Positions 36,155-45,815 of a stretch of DNA of 64,000 nt are shown one piece after another (position 1 is the stretch's first letter; each line of letters begins with the position of its first letter). This DNA is from SAR86 cluster bacterium. Lineage in GTDB: Bacteria; Pseudomonadota; Gammaproteobacteria; Magnimaribacterales; Magnimaribacteraceae. The notes under the pieces were generated by a model. It was given only the letters and a program-made list of their open reading frames with translations. It was not told where the DNA came from and searched no databases. The stretch lies in contig JAKUUM010000004.1 of assembly GCA_022447065.1 (NCBI GenBank), forward strand, positions 35,758-99,757. The letters run 5' to 3'. The translations under genes were made by a program, and so were the position numbers.

Positions 36155-36766
36155 ATGAAACTTTACAACTCAATTGGCCCAAACCCTCAGGTAGTTAGAA
36201 TGTTCTTGGCGGAACTTGGTCAGGAATTAGAAACTATAGAAGTGGACTTGATGGCTGGTCAAAACCGACAAGAAGAACATCTAAAAAGGAATCCATCTGG
36301 ACAAATGCCTGCCTTAGAATTGGATGATGGCAGTTTTCTCTCCGAGATAACCGCAATATGTGAATATCTTGATGAAAAACATGGCACTACAGATTTAATA
36401 GGCAAATCAGCTGAAGATCGTGCTGAAACCAGGATGTGGACAAGAAGAATCGATCTACAGATCATAGAACCCATGACTACGGGTTTCAGATATGCCGAGG
36501 GATTAGAATTCTTTAAAACCAGGATGCGAACGATACCTGAAGCTGCTGAAGGCCTAAAGTTAATAGCTCAAGAAAAAATTCTTTGGTTGGATAATTTAAT
36601 GGAGGGTAAGGAATACATTTGTGGAGAACGATTTACCTTAGCTGATGTTATGTTGTTCTGTTTCCTTAACTTTGGAACTACAGTGGGACAAGCAATAAAC
36701 CCAGAAGCAAAAAATATTCTTAACTGGTTTGAAAAAGTAAAAAAGAGACCTAGCGCTTCAGCCTAG
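36155..36766 (+). CDS. Glutathione S-transferase family protein
   Basis: A 203-residue protein with an N-terminal thioredoxin-like domain (IGPNPQVVRMFLAELGQELE; NPSGQMPALELDDGSFLSEI, containing the cis-Pro and Ser of the glutathione site) and an all-helical C-terminal domain (about 90-203). The motif order and length are normal for cytosolic GSTs. It is divergent from the catabolic operon at 36046. A role in thiol conjugation or isomerisation of a pathway intermediate is inference. Confidence 0.9.
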   Translation: MKLYNSIGPNPQVVRMFLAELGQELETIEVDLMAGQNRQEEHLKRNPSGQMPALELDDGSFLSEITAICEYLDEKHGTTDLIGKSAEDRAETRMWTRRIDLQIIEPMTTGFRYAEGLEFFKTRMRTIPEAAEGLKLIAQEKILWLDNLMEGKEYICGERFTLADVMLFCFLNFGTTVGQAINPEAKNILNWFEKVKKRPSASA

Positions 36767-36819
36767 TACTTCTCGTTTAAGATTTTCTTCTTTCAGTAAT
36801 GTTGCCAACAGATGCTTCG

Positions 36820-37011
36820 TCATTTTCTGTTGTCCTCTATATTTAGTTCGTCTCTGTGACTTCTTACATAAATTATCTCTGGAATCCCTAAGAGGTTAAA
36901 AATTAGAAAAAAAAGGAACCATTTTTTATCCCCCCTTTTAGCCGCTATCCAACAGGCTTTATAGGTCCAATAAATTTCCCAGATTACCAAAAGAATTATT
37001 AATAAAACCAT
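36820..37011 (-). CDS. Small two-helix membrane protein (DUF5652-like)
   Basis: 63 residues: an N-terminal helix (about 1-25), a conserved-looking CWIAAKRGDKKWFLFFLIFN turn and second helix, and a short polar tail. It resembles the DUF5652 small membrane family; the function is unknown. It lies 21 bases after the downstream end of the second GST gene, on the same strand. Confidence 0.6.
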   Translation of the reverse strand: MVLLIILLVIWEIYWTYKACWIAAKRGDKKWFLFFLIFNLLGIPEIIYVRSHRDELNIEDNRK

Positions 37012-37032
37012 TACTTAATTTTCTAACACCCC

Positions 37033-37893
37033 TTAAAAATTAACAATCTTTCTGAGGGTGGTGCCCTTTATGGCATCTTGAAATCTTGTTAAGCGCCTTA
37101 CATTCCTTAAAATTAGAGACTCATTTACTTCCTTTTTAAATTCTTCCCTTTTGAGTAGATTTTGGTACCAGTTAACAACCTTTGGATGTGTCTTTTTGAA
37201 AGGATAACCGGAAAGAATAAGTCTATGAGTATAGATAAACCAGGCAATGTCCAATAAAGACAATTCTTTACCTAAAAAATAAGGCTGCTTTGTTAGATTG
37301 GATTCAAACCCATCATAAACTTTTTTAAACTTAAGAGCTGATTGGATAACTGACTTATTGGTGATTCCTTCTTTATTAAAATCTTTATAAAACTTCAATT
37401 CATTGACTTTGTGATTATCTTTTTTTCCTTCTATGGTTCCTAAATCTTCTTCAAACTTTTTTAGTGCACTATCTTCCTTTTTTCTAGCCAGTTTCCCGAA
37501 GAGGAAACGAAAGCTTATGTTCCTAATATCAATATGAAGATCATCTTCTTCTCTGAGTAATTTTGGAGCTAATTCTTTGTACTCTGCGGGGATTAGTTCG
37601 GGTAGAGGAAATTTTTTTTCTAGGTATTGAATGATGTCATTACTTTCTATATGCACATCTCCATCATCTACTAATACCGGTACTAATCCCCTTGGATTAA
37701 TGCCTAAAAACCAGTCAGAATAGTTTTCACCTGTGGCTAAATTTACTGGATGGGAAACCCACTCTATACCCTTCAGGTTTAGAAATATCCTGGTTTTTTG
37801 TGAGCAAGAGGAGCCACTAAAGTGCAGTAGGTTAATACCCCTCCATTCTAGAACTTCTTTAGTTCGGATATCATCTTCAATTAGTCGCGTCAT
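37033..37893 (-). CDS. Glutathione S-transferase-like protein, extended C-domain
   Basis: A 286-residue GST homologue. The N-terminal domain shows LLHFSGSSCSQKTRIFLNLK (Ser-Cys near the catalytic position) and INPRGLVPVLVDDGDVHIES. The C-domain is about 60 residues longer than a typical GST, with a charged insertion (about 130-185). This resembles eukaryote-like GST domains in marine bacteria. Substrate unknown. Its ATG lies 4 bases after the stop of a dead alpha/beta-hydrolase fragment (37898-38104), hinting at a former operon. Confidence 0.8.
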   Translation of the reverse strand: MTRLIEDDIRTKEVLEWRGINLLHFSGSSCSQKTRIFLNLKGIEWVSHPVNLATGENYSDWFLGINPRGLVPVLVDDGDVHIESNDIIQYLEKKFPLPELIPAEYKELAPKLLREEDDLHIDIRNISFRFLFGKLARKKEDSALKKFEEDLGTIEGKKDNHKVNELKFYKDFNKEGITNKSVIQSALKFKKVYDGFESNLTKQPYFLGKELSLLDIAWFIYTHRLILSGYPFKKTHPKVVNWYQNLLKREEFKKEVNESLILRNVRRLTRFQDAIKGTTLRKIVNF

Positions 37894-37897
37894 TATT

Positions 37898-38104
37898 TTA
37901 CTTTGTGAGAAAGGTAACTATTTCTCCTATTAGTTCTTCATTGATAGGAAGATCGGGTTTATTGTAAGAGCTCAAATTTTCTATTCTCGACATAGAAGAA
38001 TTCTTTAAGATATGGTTCATCCCTTCTATTATCCTTAACTCTGCCCTATCGTTAGCGTTAGCTAACAAGTATGCATCTTCTACATTTACTTGAATATCGG
38101 TGGT
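37898..38104 (-). pseudogene. C-terminal remnant of an alpha/beta hydrolase
   Basis: The minus strand reads TTDIQVNVEDAYLLANANDR, then a segment ending RIIEGMNHILKNS, then YNKPDLPINEEL and a C-terminal helix. That is the typical end of an alpha/beta hydrolase, with the catalytic His in GMNHILK. An in-frame TGA stands directly before it, and upstream there is only a short unrelated start (MSLKDFP). The N-terminal two-thirds with the nucleophile is gone, so the gene is dead. Confidence 0.6.
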
Positions 38105-38146
38105 TCAAGGAAAATCTTTTAGAGACATAACAAAGAAAAAGTAGTT

Positions 38147-38788
38147 CTATCTCCTATAAGTTTTAAAAAATAAAGCGATTCCAGACAAAGCACTAATCAC
38201 GGCTAAGATCGAAAAAATTTTAAGCCAAAAATTATTAAAGTCGTCTCTTTCAGAATAATCAATAATGTGGGCACCCCACAGAAAATCCCATGCCCTCCAG
38301 GAATCAGACCTAATAGCAGTGATTTCACCACTAAAGGCATCAACATAAACATTTACATCGTCATCAGTTAACGTGCTTACTTTATATATTGGTAGATTCC
38401 TTCCTCTAAACTCAGCTCCTGGACCAGCTCTTTCTATTCTGATAGCCTCTAAAGGAGTCAAGTTTGTGTTTCTAGTAACAACCACCTTTGCTTCCTCTGC
38501 ATTTAATTCTTTAAGCTTTTTACCTTCGAGGTCTGTGTAATAACTTACTGACTCATCTTCCACTTCAATAATCCACTCGTCTAATCTTTGAAGGAAGCTT
38601 ATATTCTTTGCAGCAAGAGCAACTTCTACATTATCTAGATTTAATTCTGAACTTTTAACTTCAACTAAATATTGCTCTCCTCTTATCAACTCGATCTTAT
38701 TAAAAGCAAAAAATACACCTGAAACTGTCCATAACAATAACTGAATAGAAATAACCAGACTTAAGTATTTATGAAACAAACGAAGCAT
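38147..38788 (-). CDS. PepSY-domain membrane protein
   Basis: A 213-residue protein with an N-terminal helix (HKYLSLVISIQLLLWTVSGV) and a C-terminal helix (about 185-208). Between them lie PepSY-like periplasmic segments (NLTPLEAIRIERAGPGAEF; KVSTLTDDDVNVYVDAFSGE). The family is associated with iron-siderophore reduction and peptidase inhibition; the exact role here is open. It lies 52 bases downstream of the NnrU-like gene on the same strand. Confidence 0.75.
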   Translation of the reverse strand: MLRLFHKYLSLVISIQLLLWTVSGVFFAFNKIELIRGEQYLVEVKSSELNLDNVEVALAAKNISFLQRLDEWIIEVEDESVSYYTDLEGKKLKELNAEEAKVVVTRNTNLTPLEAIRIERAGPGAEFRGRNLPIYKVSTLTDDDVNVYVDAFSGEITAIRSDSWRAWDFLWGAHIIDYSERDDFNNFWLKIFSILAVISALSGIALFFKTYRR

Positions 38789-38840
38789 AGAAGTGTTATC
38801 TTAAATTTAATGCAGTTGATGTGAAATGAATAGAGTTTTG

Positions 38841-39386
38841 TTAGCTTAAACTAACACCCGATAGATATTCATGAAAATTAAAAGTCAATACGGTTAAAAG
38901 TACTCCAAGAAAAACGGACAAGGCATCAAATATGATTCTTGGGGTTAGTTCCTTACTTTCTGCTTTTCTAAGCTCAGAGATTAAAACCGAAATAATTGCA
39001 TAGAAAAGAAAAGAACCAAATAAAATAACTGAGACCGTATCGGAGTTAGTCAACAAATGTAAAATCGACCAAATAGCTATCCCTAAGGACATAGGGTGTT
39101 TAAAAAATTTCTTGATAAAACAAGGCATATTTGCAGATATGAGAAACGTTAAAGAAAAAAACATGATGTATTTAGAGTAAATGTAGGCATTTCCTTTAAC
39201 TGGATACAGAGAATTAGAACTAACTTCATATCCAAATATTATTAGCAAAAGTCCTAACAGACTAATTGAAGAGAAGATCCCCATATAGACACCCTTGCCC
39301 AGTCTATTTTTTAGGAAGTCCTTTAGTTTAGTTATTAAAGGAACTAGATGGATCCCGAAAAAGATTATTATTCCTGAATAAAACAT
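38841..39386 (-). CDS. NnrU-family membrane protein
   Basis: About 181 residues with six or so helices. The opening MFYSGIIIFFGIHLVPLITK and the helix-rich middle match the NnrU family (PF07298), met near nitric-oxide and respiratory genes. I chose the ATG at 39386 because the longer frame to 39593 overlaps the start of the divergent flavoprotein. A GTG three codons upstream is an alternative. The function is not established. Confidence 0.7.
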   Translation of the reverse strand: MFYSGIIIFFGIHLVPLITKLKDFLKNRLGKGVYMGIFSSISLLGLLLIIFGYEVSSNSLYPVKGNAYIYSKYIMFFSLTFLISANMPCFIKKFFKHPMSLGIAIWSILHLLTNSDTVSVILFGSFLFYAIISVLISELRKAESKELTPRIIFDALSVFLGVLLTVLTFNFHEYLSGVSLS

Positions 39387-39498
39387 GTTGCTCACATTGT
39401 ATTCTTTTAAAGAAGAGAGTTCATGAATCAATATAGTTTTAGGTTTAAAAAAAAAAGTATACTGACTTAGATTGGAAAATAAAAATCTACCCAGAGAG

Positions 39499-40686
39499 AT
39501 GAGTAAGGTAATTAGCAGAAGGCGCTTCCTTGGATATCTTGCCTTTGGAACAGGGATGCTGGTTTGGCCTTTAAATCTTAAAGCAAAAGCCAAACATCAT
39601 CTTGTTGTCGGAGCCGGTATTGTAGGGACATCAATAGCTTACACTCTTCAACAAGCAGGAGAACGAGTTACTTTAATAGATAAGGACTTTCCTGCTGCTC
39701 ATGCCAGCAGCAAAACCTTTGCCTGGATTAATGCATCCTATCCTAAGCAACCTTTTAATTACCATCTGCTATCACGGCTAGGTATCGACGTTTTCCAAAA
39801 ATGGGATGCTGCTCTTGAATTGGAGATCAACTGGAATGGTTCTCTAGAGTGGTTCAATGATGATGATGAAAATCGAAATATGTTGAAGCAAGTTAAAGTA
39901 ATTCAGGGATTTGGGTCAGAGGCAGAAATCATCAGTAAGGATGAAGCATTGGCTGATGAACCTAATATACTTTTGAATCAAAAATTGATTACCAGATCTC
40001 CTAGGGATGGAGCAGTTAATCCTGTTAAAGCAATAAAAAAAATGGTTCAAAAAATTAAGAGCAAAGGGGGTAAAGTTATTTTCCCCACAGAATTATTAGA
40101 AGTGGTGACAAATAAAGAAGGAGTAATCGCAAAGACAACGCATGGACTGATTACTGCAGATAAAATTGTTTACGCATGTGGAACAAGTTCTAATCTAGTA
40201 GCCCAAGGTAAGTTCCTAAAACCTTCAACGCCTGGACTTATTGTAAGTAGTAAGCCTTTTAGACAAACAATCAAAAAAATTGTAGTTGGTCCAGGTGTAC
40301 ACGTTCATCAAAGATCAGATGGTGTGGTCATTCTAGGAGAACAAGGCAAACCTCCTACTAGTCATGATCAAAGACTTTCTCGAAAACCTGAACAGTTTCC
40401 TAATCAACATGTTTCCTTAGAACATGGTCAAAGAATAGTGAATCTAGCAGCAAACTTCATCCCAAAATTTAAAGATTTAGAAATTGAGAAAGTTGAAATA
40501 GGCTGGAGACCTTTACCTTTGGATGGCAAACCGGTGGTTGGGTTCTTAAGTGAACATGAATATTTGACGACCATGCATAGTGGAATCAGCTTGGCCCCAA
40601 TAATTGCTGAATTAGTAAAAGATGAATTAATGTTTGGTGTGAAAAGTGAACTATTAAATGATTTTCGACCTCAAAGATTTCAGTGA
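39499..40686 (+). CDS. Tat-exported FAD-dependent oxidoreductase (DAO family)
   Basis: A 395-residue flavoprotein with a twin-arginine signal (VISRRRFLGYLAFGTGM). The FAD-binding Rossmann motif is HHLVVGAGIVGTSIAYTLQQ (GxGxxG), followed by the Glu/Asp-containing VTLIDKDFPAAHASSKT and the terminal KVEIGWRPLPLDGKPVVGF. This is the D-amino-acid-dehydrogenase/DAO fold; it oxidises an amine or amino acid in the periplasm, substrate unknown. The ATG at 39499 is preferred to a TTG at 39472. It ends 98 bases before the convergent TonB receptor 3 stop, with a shared terminator between. Confidence 0.85.
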   Translation: MSKVISRRRFLGYLAFGTGMLVWPLNLKAKAKHHLVVGAGIVGTSIAYTLQQAGERVTLIDKDFPAAHASSKTFAWINASYPKQPFNYHLLSRLGIDVFQKWDAALELEINWNGSLEWFNDDDENRNMLKQVKVIQGFGSEAEIISKDEALADEPNILLNQKLITRSPRDGAVNPVKAIKKMVQKIKSKGGKVIFPTELLEVVTNKEGVIAKTTHGLITADKIVYACGTSSNLVAQGKFLKPSTPGLIVSSKPFRQTIKKIVVGPGVHVHQRSDGVVILGEQGKPPTSHDQRLSRKPEQFPNQHVSLEHGQRIVNLAANFIPKFKDLEIEKVEIGWRPLPLDGKPVVGFLSEHEYLTTMHSGISLAPIIAELVKDELMFGVKSELLNDFRPQRFQ

Positions 40687-40738
40687 ACTAAGCAATAATA
40701 AATAACTTTCAATTCTAATTTGATTTTCATTAGTAAGT

Positions 40739-40772
40739 AAAAAAACCCGGATATGTTCCGGGCTTTTTTATT
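40739..40772. terminator. Bidirectional terminator between the flavoprotein and TonB receptor 3
   Basis: CCCGGA (40746-40751) pairs with TCCGGG (40757-40762), with A-run before and T-run after, so it can terminate both converging genes. Confidence 0.85.
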
Positions 40773-40783
40773 GAGACTCTTAA

Positions 40784-43099
40784 TTAAAAGCCGTATCTGT
40801 ATTGAACTGAGATACTCCTAGGCGGTATCCACTGTAAGTAATTCCTTGCTCTATATCCAGGACTCTCAGCTGAGAATCTAAATGCTTCTGTTCTTTCATC
40901 CGTTAAATTATCAATAGAGAGTTGTACATAAGAATTCTCTTCTAATTCCACACCAACATTTAAATTAAGCTTGGTATAGCTCGGTGACATGTCTTCTTTA
41001 TCTTCAGCAAAGGTTGCATAACTATCACCATAGTGATTGAGATCAAACCTAGCAAAGGCTGGCTTAGAAGCTAGGTTAAAATCATAAGTCAAACCGATGC
41101 TGTATTGTTGTTCAGCTACATTAGGTAAACGGTCACCAGATGTTGCTCCTAAGGATGCTATGTCGTTAGTAATTTCTGCTGACATAAAACTACCTGCAAA
41201 GTCCAAATAAAGATTTGAAGTTAAGTTATAGGAGAAATCTAACTCTAACCCACTTGTTTCAGCTTCTCCGCCGTTGTAAGTAAAGGACCATCCACAGGCA
41301 GGACGAACAGTCACTTGAATTCCGGTCCAATCCAGCCAAAAATAAGTGGCATTCAGAGTGTAGTTATCACCTCTAGATTTAACTCCAATTTCAGTATTTT
41401 TCGCCTCGTCAGATTTATACCTTCTACTGAAACCTGCCGCTTCAGGATCATTTGCACAGAAAGGAGGTAAAGCCGCGTTGTTGCCTCCAGTCCTGTAACC
41501 GGCAGATGAAACCAAGAATACAGTTAGATCATCATCTGGCATATAGGACAGAGTGAATTTAGGCCTGGTATCCGATTCAGAACCATTTTCTTCGCTACAG
41601 GTTGTACCGCTTGGCGAAGTGCCATCGCATCCAGTATCTCCTTCATAAAAGATACCGTACTCTGAGCCTTTAAAGCCATCGGATAACTCAAAGTCTCTCA
41701 GGCCTGCAGTTAGTACAAATTTATCCCATTTGAAATCTACTTGACCAAAAAAGGCCTTTTCTTCTGAATAGGAATAATAATTGTAACTTCCATAAACTAA
41801 GTAAGGATTATTAAAGGGGGCAGGATAGAGTGTTGGGTCATATCCACCGCTGTGCGAAGTAAATCCCATGTAGCTTTCAACATAAGCTAAACCGGCCGCA
41901 TCGGAAGGTTCTACCTCCGTTGGGCCTGGATCAGAATCAAAACGTTCTTTGTAGTAACCAACTGTCCACTCGACTTTGCCTGGTTTAGAGGTGAGTCTTA
42001 ATTCGGTGGTATCCCTGCTACCTGAAGAATTGTAGTAGAGGATATCAGTGTAAAGGTCATCGGTATCAATCCTGGACCAGTCTGTAATTGCGGTAGATTT
42101 ATAATCGTAGTCTGCTCTTATCAAGACTGCATCAAACTTTCCAAAATCATATTTGATTACTTCAACAAGAACACTAGCTTCATCCTTTTCTTGTTCATCA
42201 GTGAAAGAATAGAAAGCAAAATCTGGATCATAAGCAAAGTTAGAGCCTGCGGCTAAAGCAAAAACTCTAGTACAGGTATCCCCGTAATACCACTCAGTAG
42301 AATAAGAACAAGCCGAGTTTACTATATCAGCACTTCCAGGTTTATCTGCATTGCCTTTCTCTTTTTGTCCGAAGTCATCACTTACTTCTCTACCGTATCG
42401 AGCCATAATGGACAAAGGTCCATCTTCATGCAGGAAAGTAATTCGATAGCCATCATCATCTTGACTTCCGATGTTCTTTCGTTCAGTCGCGATATTCTGA
42501 TAAATTCCTGGATCTTCAGCAGAAGAAAATGTAGCTCTGACAGCAGTTTTGTCAGTTATTGGGACATTGACCATTGCGTTAAGACTACGTATAGAATCAT
42601 CAGACTTGCTCTTAGTTCCATATTCAATGGAAAAAGCTGCTTCCAGCTCATCTGGATTTGGTTTATTAGTAATATATCTAATCGTTCCTCCAACAGCATT
42701 AGATCCGTACAAAGTTCCTTGAGGACCTCTAAGTACCTCAATTCTTGCTATATCAAAAAGATGGTGTTCACTGCCACCTACTTCATCGATAAAAGTGTTG
42801 GTTGTTCCAGAAGATGTTTGAGCGGTGGAAGTATTTAAACCTCTTATGGTGTAATAGACATCACCTCCAGGAGTTGAAACTCCTGCCAAGGTCCTCAGGA
42901 AGTCTTCAGGCCTAGTCATGCCTCTTTCAATCATAACTTGTTCCGTTATTACTGAAATATTCATCGGTATCTCTTGAACTGTTTGTTCTTTCTTATTAGC
43001 TGTTACAACGACTTCTTCTACTTCATCCTGTGCATAACTCAAAGGGATGAAAGACATAAGAAAAGTAATTAATACAACTTTTTTTATTAAGTTCTTCAT
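40784..43099 (-). CDS. TonB-dependent outer-membrane receptor 3
   Basis: A 771-residue receptor with signal peptide (about 1-23), a TonB-box-like DEVEEVVVTANKKEQTVQE, plug with RIEVLRGPQGTLYGSNA and a barrel ending in SVQYRYGF. Ligand unknown. Two Cys pairs lie in predicted loops (near 270-285 and 490-500). It is downstream of acpP on the same strand, with 77 bases between, which probably hold its promoter. Size and motifs are ordinary for the family. Confidence 0.93.
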   Translation of the reverse strand: MKNLIKKVVLITFLMSFIPLSYAQDEVEEVVVTANKKEQTVQEIPMNISVITEQVMIERGMTRPEDFLRTLAGVSTPGGDVYYTIRGLNTSTAQTSSGTTNTFIDEVGGSEHHLFDIARIEVLRGPQGTLYGSNAVGGTIRYITNKPNPDELEAAFSIEYGTKSKSDDSIRSLNAMVNVPITDKTAVRATFSSAEDPGIYQNIATERKNIGSQDDDGYRITFLHEDGPLSIMARYGREVSDDFGQKEKGNADKPGSADIVNSACSYSTEWYYGDTCTRVFALAAGSNFAYDPDFAFYSFTDEQEKDEASVLVEVIKYDFGKFDAVLIRADYDYKSTAITDWSRIDTDDLYTDILYYNSSGSRDTTELRLTSKPGKVEWTVGYYKERFDSDPGPTEVEPSDAAGLAYVESYMGFTSHSGGYDPTLYPAPFNNPYLVYGSYNYYSYSEEKAFFGQVDFKWDKFVLTAGLRDFELSDGFKGSEYGIFYEGDTGCDGTSPSGTTCSEENGSESDTRPKFTLSYMPDDDLTVFLVSSAGYRTGGNNAALPPFCANDPEAAGFSRRYKSDEAKNTEIGVKSRGDNYTLNATYFWLDWTGIQVTVRPACGWSFTYNGGEAETSGLELDFSYNLTSNLYLDFAGSFMSAEITNDIASLGATSGDRLPNVAEQQYSIGLTYDFNLASKPAFARFDLNHYGDSYATFAEDKEDMSPSYTKLNLNVGVELEENSYVQLSIDNLTDERTEAFRFSAESPGYRARNYLQWIPPRSISVQYRYGF

Positions 43100-43176
43100 A
43101 AAATTTTCTCTATTTAATTAAATCTACAAATAAATGGGTGGCAAATACTATCTCTAAACATATCTTAAAGCCAGTT

Positions 43177-43428
43177 CTAACTAACATTTTCTAGATTTAA
43201 GTTTAAAGTAAATATAATATAATCTACGGCGTTTTTTATTGTTGCTATGCCTTCGGCTTCTTCATCGGGTATCTCAATCTCAAACTCCTCTTCGAAAGCC
43301 ATTACCAGTTCGACTGTATCTAGCGAATCGGCGCCTAAGTCATCTATAAAAGAAGCTTCTAGTTTGACTTCCTCTGGTGATACGCCCAATTGTTCACAAA
43401 CTATTTTTCGTACTTTTTTTTCAACCAT
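43177..43428 (-). CDS. acpP: Acyl carrier protein
   Basis: An 83-residue acidic protein carrying the 4'-phosphopantetheine Ser in [20 protein letters not shown]. It shuttles acyl chains in fatty acid synthesis. The sequence is very close to canonical AcpP. Here it stands outside a fab cluster, between an amidohydrolase and a TonB receptor, with about 200 bases of upstream sequence and an A-rich start region. The last dozen residues ([11 protein letters not shown]) differ from E. coli. Confidence 0.92.
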   Translation of the reverse strand: MVEKKVRKIVCEQLGVSPEEVKLEASFIDDLGADSLDTVELVMAFEEEFEIEIPDEEAEGIATIKNAVDYIIFTLNLNLENVS

Positions 43429-43625
43429 ACACGGTTATATGCAATCTTTGTGCCCATTTTTTCCTGCTCAATTCTTTGAATTTAGTTTTTTTTGGTGCAT
43501 TAGTAAGATATAGCATCCTTTTACAGTGCAAAAATAGTTTAAGAAATTTTGTAAGGAGCCTATCTACAATTTGAGAAGCAAGCTATTCTGGATATAATCT
43601 ATCTTACTAACCCTTTTAAATTCAT

Positions 43626-44897
43626 CTAACCATCCTGTTGCTTGAAGATCACGCCATCCTTCATAACAAAAGAAACATTTTCTAATACTGTAATGTCTTC
43701 TAGAGGGTTTCCTTCAATTCCAATAATATCAGCTTCAAAGTTTTCTTTTATATTTCCATTGTTAACTAAGCCAAAAAGTTCTGCGGTTTTAATTGTAGAT
43801 GCTTGAATTGCTTGTAAAGGTGTCATCCCCCATTCAACCATATATCTAAACTGTCTTGCATTCTTACCATGAGGGTAGATTCCGGCATCCGTTCCAAAAG
43901 TTATCTTTGCGTTCGCATTCACTGCTCTTTTAAAATTCTGTCTTTGTATTTTCCCTACCACTCTTTCTTTCTCAAGAGATTCTTTTAGAATCCCTTGATC
44001 CTTTCCTTCCCCTAAAATGAAATCCGAAACATAAATGTCCATTGATAGATATGTACCATTTTGTTTAGCAAGTTCAATGGTCTCATCGTCTATATAACTA
44101 GCATGCTCAATAGAATCAACACCGGCAATGATTGCTGTTTTTATGCCTTCTAAACCATGAGCATGCGCCGCCACTTTCATCCCATGACTATGAGCCTCAT
44201 CGACAATAGCTTGCATTTCTTCCAAGGTATATTGTTTATTATTAATATTAGTATTTTTCGACATGACGCCACCGGTAGCGCAAAATTTAATTAGATTCGC
44301 TCCATATTTTCTATTCTTCCTCACCATTTTCCTGACTTCCCATGGGCCATCAGCTACTCCTTGTGACTTATGCTCATAGTCGTATGGCAAGAGATTACTA
44401 TCGCAATGGCCCCCCGTTATGCCTAAAGCAGGACCCGAAACTATCATTGTTGGGCCAGATACAACGTTGCGGTCTATAGCTTCTTTTAATGCAACATCAG
44501 CGTAATTTCCAGCTCCTACATTTCTAACAGTAGTAAAACCCGCTAAAAGAGTTTTTTTTGCGTTATCAACTCCATAAATTGTTGCTAGATAAGAAGATTC
44601 ACTTATTGATTCATATCCTTTTAGTTTTGTATTACCTATAAGATGTACATGAGAGTCCATCAATCCTGGTATCAATGTTAATCTTGAAAGATCTACTACT
44701 TTTATATGCTTCTGTTTTTTAGATAGATCTCTTTCAATTTTTACGATCATTCCATCTTCGATCAAAATTTGAGATTGATATAGATCACCAGTATCAACAT
44801 TTAAAATCTGTTTGGAATGCAGTATCAATTGTTCAGAAAATAATTGAGTCGATACAAACAAGCAAACTAAAAAGGAAATGTAGAGTAATTTATTCAT
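43626..44897 (-). CDS. Exported amidohydrolase, Xaa-Arg/Xaa-Pro peptidase-like
   Basis: A 423-residue amidohydrolase_1 protein with a signal peptide (about 1-21). Metal site HVH in LIPGLMDSHVHLIG; probable carboxylated Lys in ANLIKFCATGGVMS; further ligands His in VAAHAHGLEG and SIEHASYID; Asp in ITFGTDAGIYPHG. This signature set is that of amidohydrolases shown elsewhere to release C-terminal amino acids (Pro, Arg, Lys) from dipeptides or N-acyl derivatives. It is followed on the same strand, in the upstream direction, by ctlX with 15 bases between, so it belongs to the arginine/ornithine cassette. Exact specificity is inference. Confidence 0.85.
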   Translation of the reverse strand: MNKLLYISFLVCLFVSTQLFSEQLILHSKQILNVDTGDLYQSQILIEDGMIVKIERDLSKKQKHIKVVDLSRLTLIPGLMDSHVHLIGNTKLKGYESISESSYLATIYGVDNAKKTLLAGFTTVRNVGAGNYADVALKEAIDRNVVSGPTMIVSGPALGITGGHCDSNLLPYDYEHKSQGVADGPWEVRKMVRKNRKYGANLIKFCATGGVMSKNTNINNKQYTLEEMQAIVDEAHSHGMKVAAHAHGLEGIKTAIIAGVDSIEHASYIDDETIELAKQNGTYLSMDIYVSDFILGEGKDQGILKESLEKERVVGKIQRQNFKRAVNANAKITFGTDAGIYPHGKNARQFRYMVEWGMTPLQAIQASTIKTAELFGLVNNGNIKENFEADIIGIEGNPLEDITVLENVSFVMKDGVIFKQQDG

Positions 44898-44912
44898 TTT
44901 TTTCTTAAGGAA

Positions 44913-45809
44913 CTAAAACAACTCCATCATCATACATCGAGCTGAACCGCCTCCATATTTCTCAATACACTCTAAATTTGAATGAATAATTTTCGTGTAA
45001 TATTTTAAGAGTGTTCTTTTCTGTCTTATGGAATAGGACTTGAAAGCTGCCGTTGACATTACTAGCTTGAGATTATCGTCAGTATCCCTAACTTCAAGAC
45101 AATTGCCACAAAAATCTAAGACTTGGTCTTCTGAAATCTCCAAAACTTGATGATGCTTGTTTAACCTACCAATTATTTTAGATTGATATTGGGATTGTAT
45201 TGAATCAGGAGAAATTATAACTATTTCTGTACCCACGCACATAATGATATCAGTATGATAGATCGGTTCCTCCAGGTGACTCTTGGTTTCAAATACCATT
45301 AATTCAAAGCCACAATCTTTTGACCATTGTTGAGCTAATTCCTCGTTCGATCTAGGTGATAAACCCATGTAAGCAACCTTATTTGCTCGATCCAGTACCA
45401 TGCTGCTTGTTCCTTCTAAAAAAACAGAGTCTTTCTCAAAATCACTGTAATCTATGGTGGTTTTGTATGTTTGATTTAAAAAAGATATATGACTCTCTGA
45501 TTTTTCTAATCTTCTGTTTTCAGCCAACATACTAAATAAATTCATAGTTTTATTTTCAAAAGTTAAAACCCAATTAGGGTAAATGTTGTCTGGACAATCC
45601 TTTTGTCCTGCTAAAGTAGTTACAAGTATTTGATTCCTTTTTAGCAGTTGCTCAAAATCATGAAATTCAGTTAAAGCATCATTTAGAATTTCATCCTTAT
45701 CTTTTCCTTGGCTTGAATGTTGATAAAGGTTGGTTTCTGCAGTTTGTTCATTGCTATAAAACCTTGTAGGCCTAATAAGAAGAACATGATTCGTTGATTG
45801 TCTAGACAT
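44913..45809 (-). CDS. ctlX: CtlX-type citrulline/arginine hydrolase (amidinotransferase fold)
   Basis: A 298-residue guanidine-group-modifying enzyme. The start VLLIRPTRFYSNEQTAETNL is diagnostic of the CtlX/'arginine deiminase-related' family. The Asp-Cys-type catalytic Cys is near the C-terminus in GGGSARCMMMEL; a conserved Glu and His occur in FLEGTSSMVL and CGLEVRD-like positions. It probably converts citrulline, or arginine, to ornithine with release of ammonia. Six bases separate it from rocD downstream in the reading direction of the strand (45816), so they form one operon. Confidence 0.82.
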   Translation of the reverse strand: MSRQSTNHVLLIRPTRFYSNEQTAETNLYQHSSQGKDKDEILNDALTEFHDFEQLLKRNQILVTTLAGQKDCPDNIYPNWVLTFENKTMNLFSMLAENRRLEKSESHISFLNQTYKTTIDYSDFEKDSVFLEGTSSMVLDRANKVAYMGLSPRSNEELAQQWSKDCGFELMVFETKSHLEEPIYHTDIIMCVGTEIVIISPDSIQSQYQSKIIGRLNKHHQVLEISEDQVLDFCGNCLEVRDTDDNLKLVMSTAAFKSYSIRQKRTLLKYYTKIIHSNLECIEKYGGGSARCMMMELF

Positions 45810-45815
45810 AGAATA

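Noticed and set aside
39387..39593. N-terminal extension of the NnrU-like protein
   Set aside because: It would overlap the Tat signal of the divergent flavoprotein and adds a sequence unlike the family.
42365..42838. 157-residue plus-strand open frame
   Set aside because: Antisense shadow of TonB receptor 3; no ribosome binding site and Ser/Ile-rich composition typical of antisense frames.
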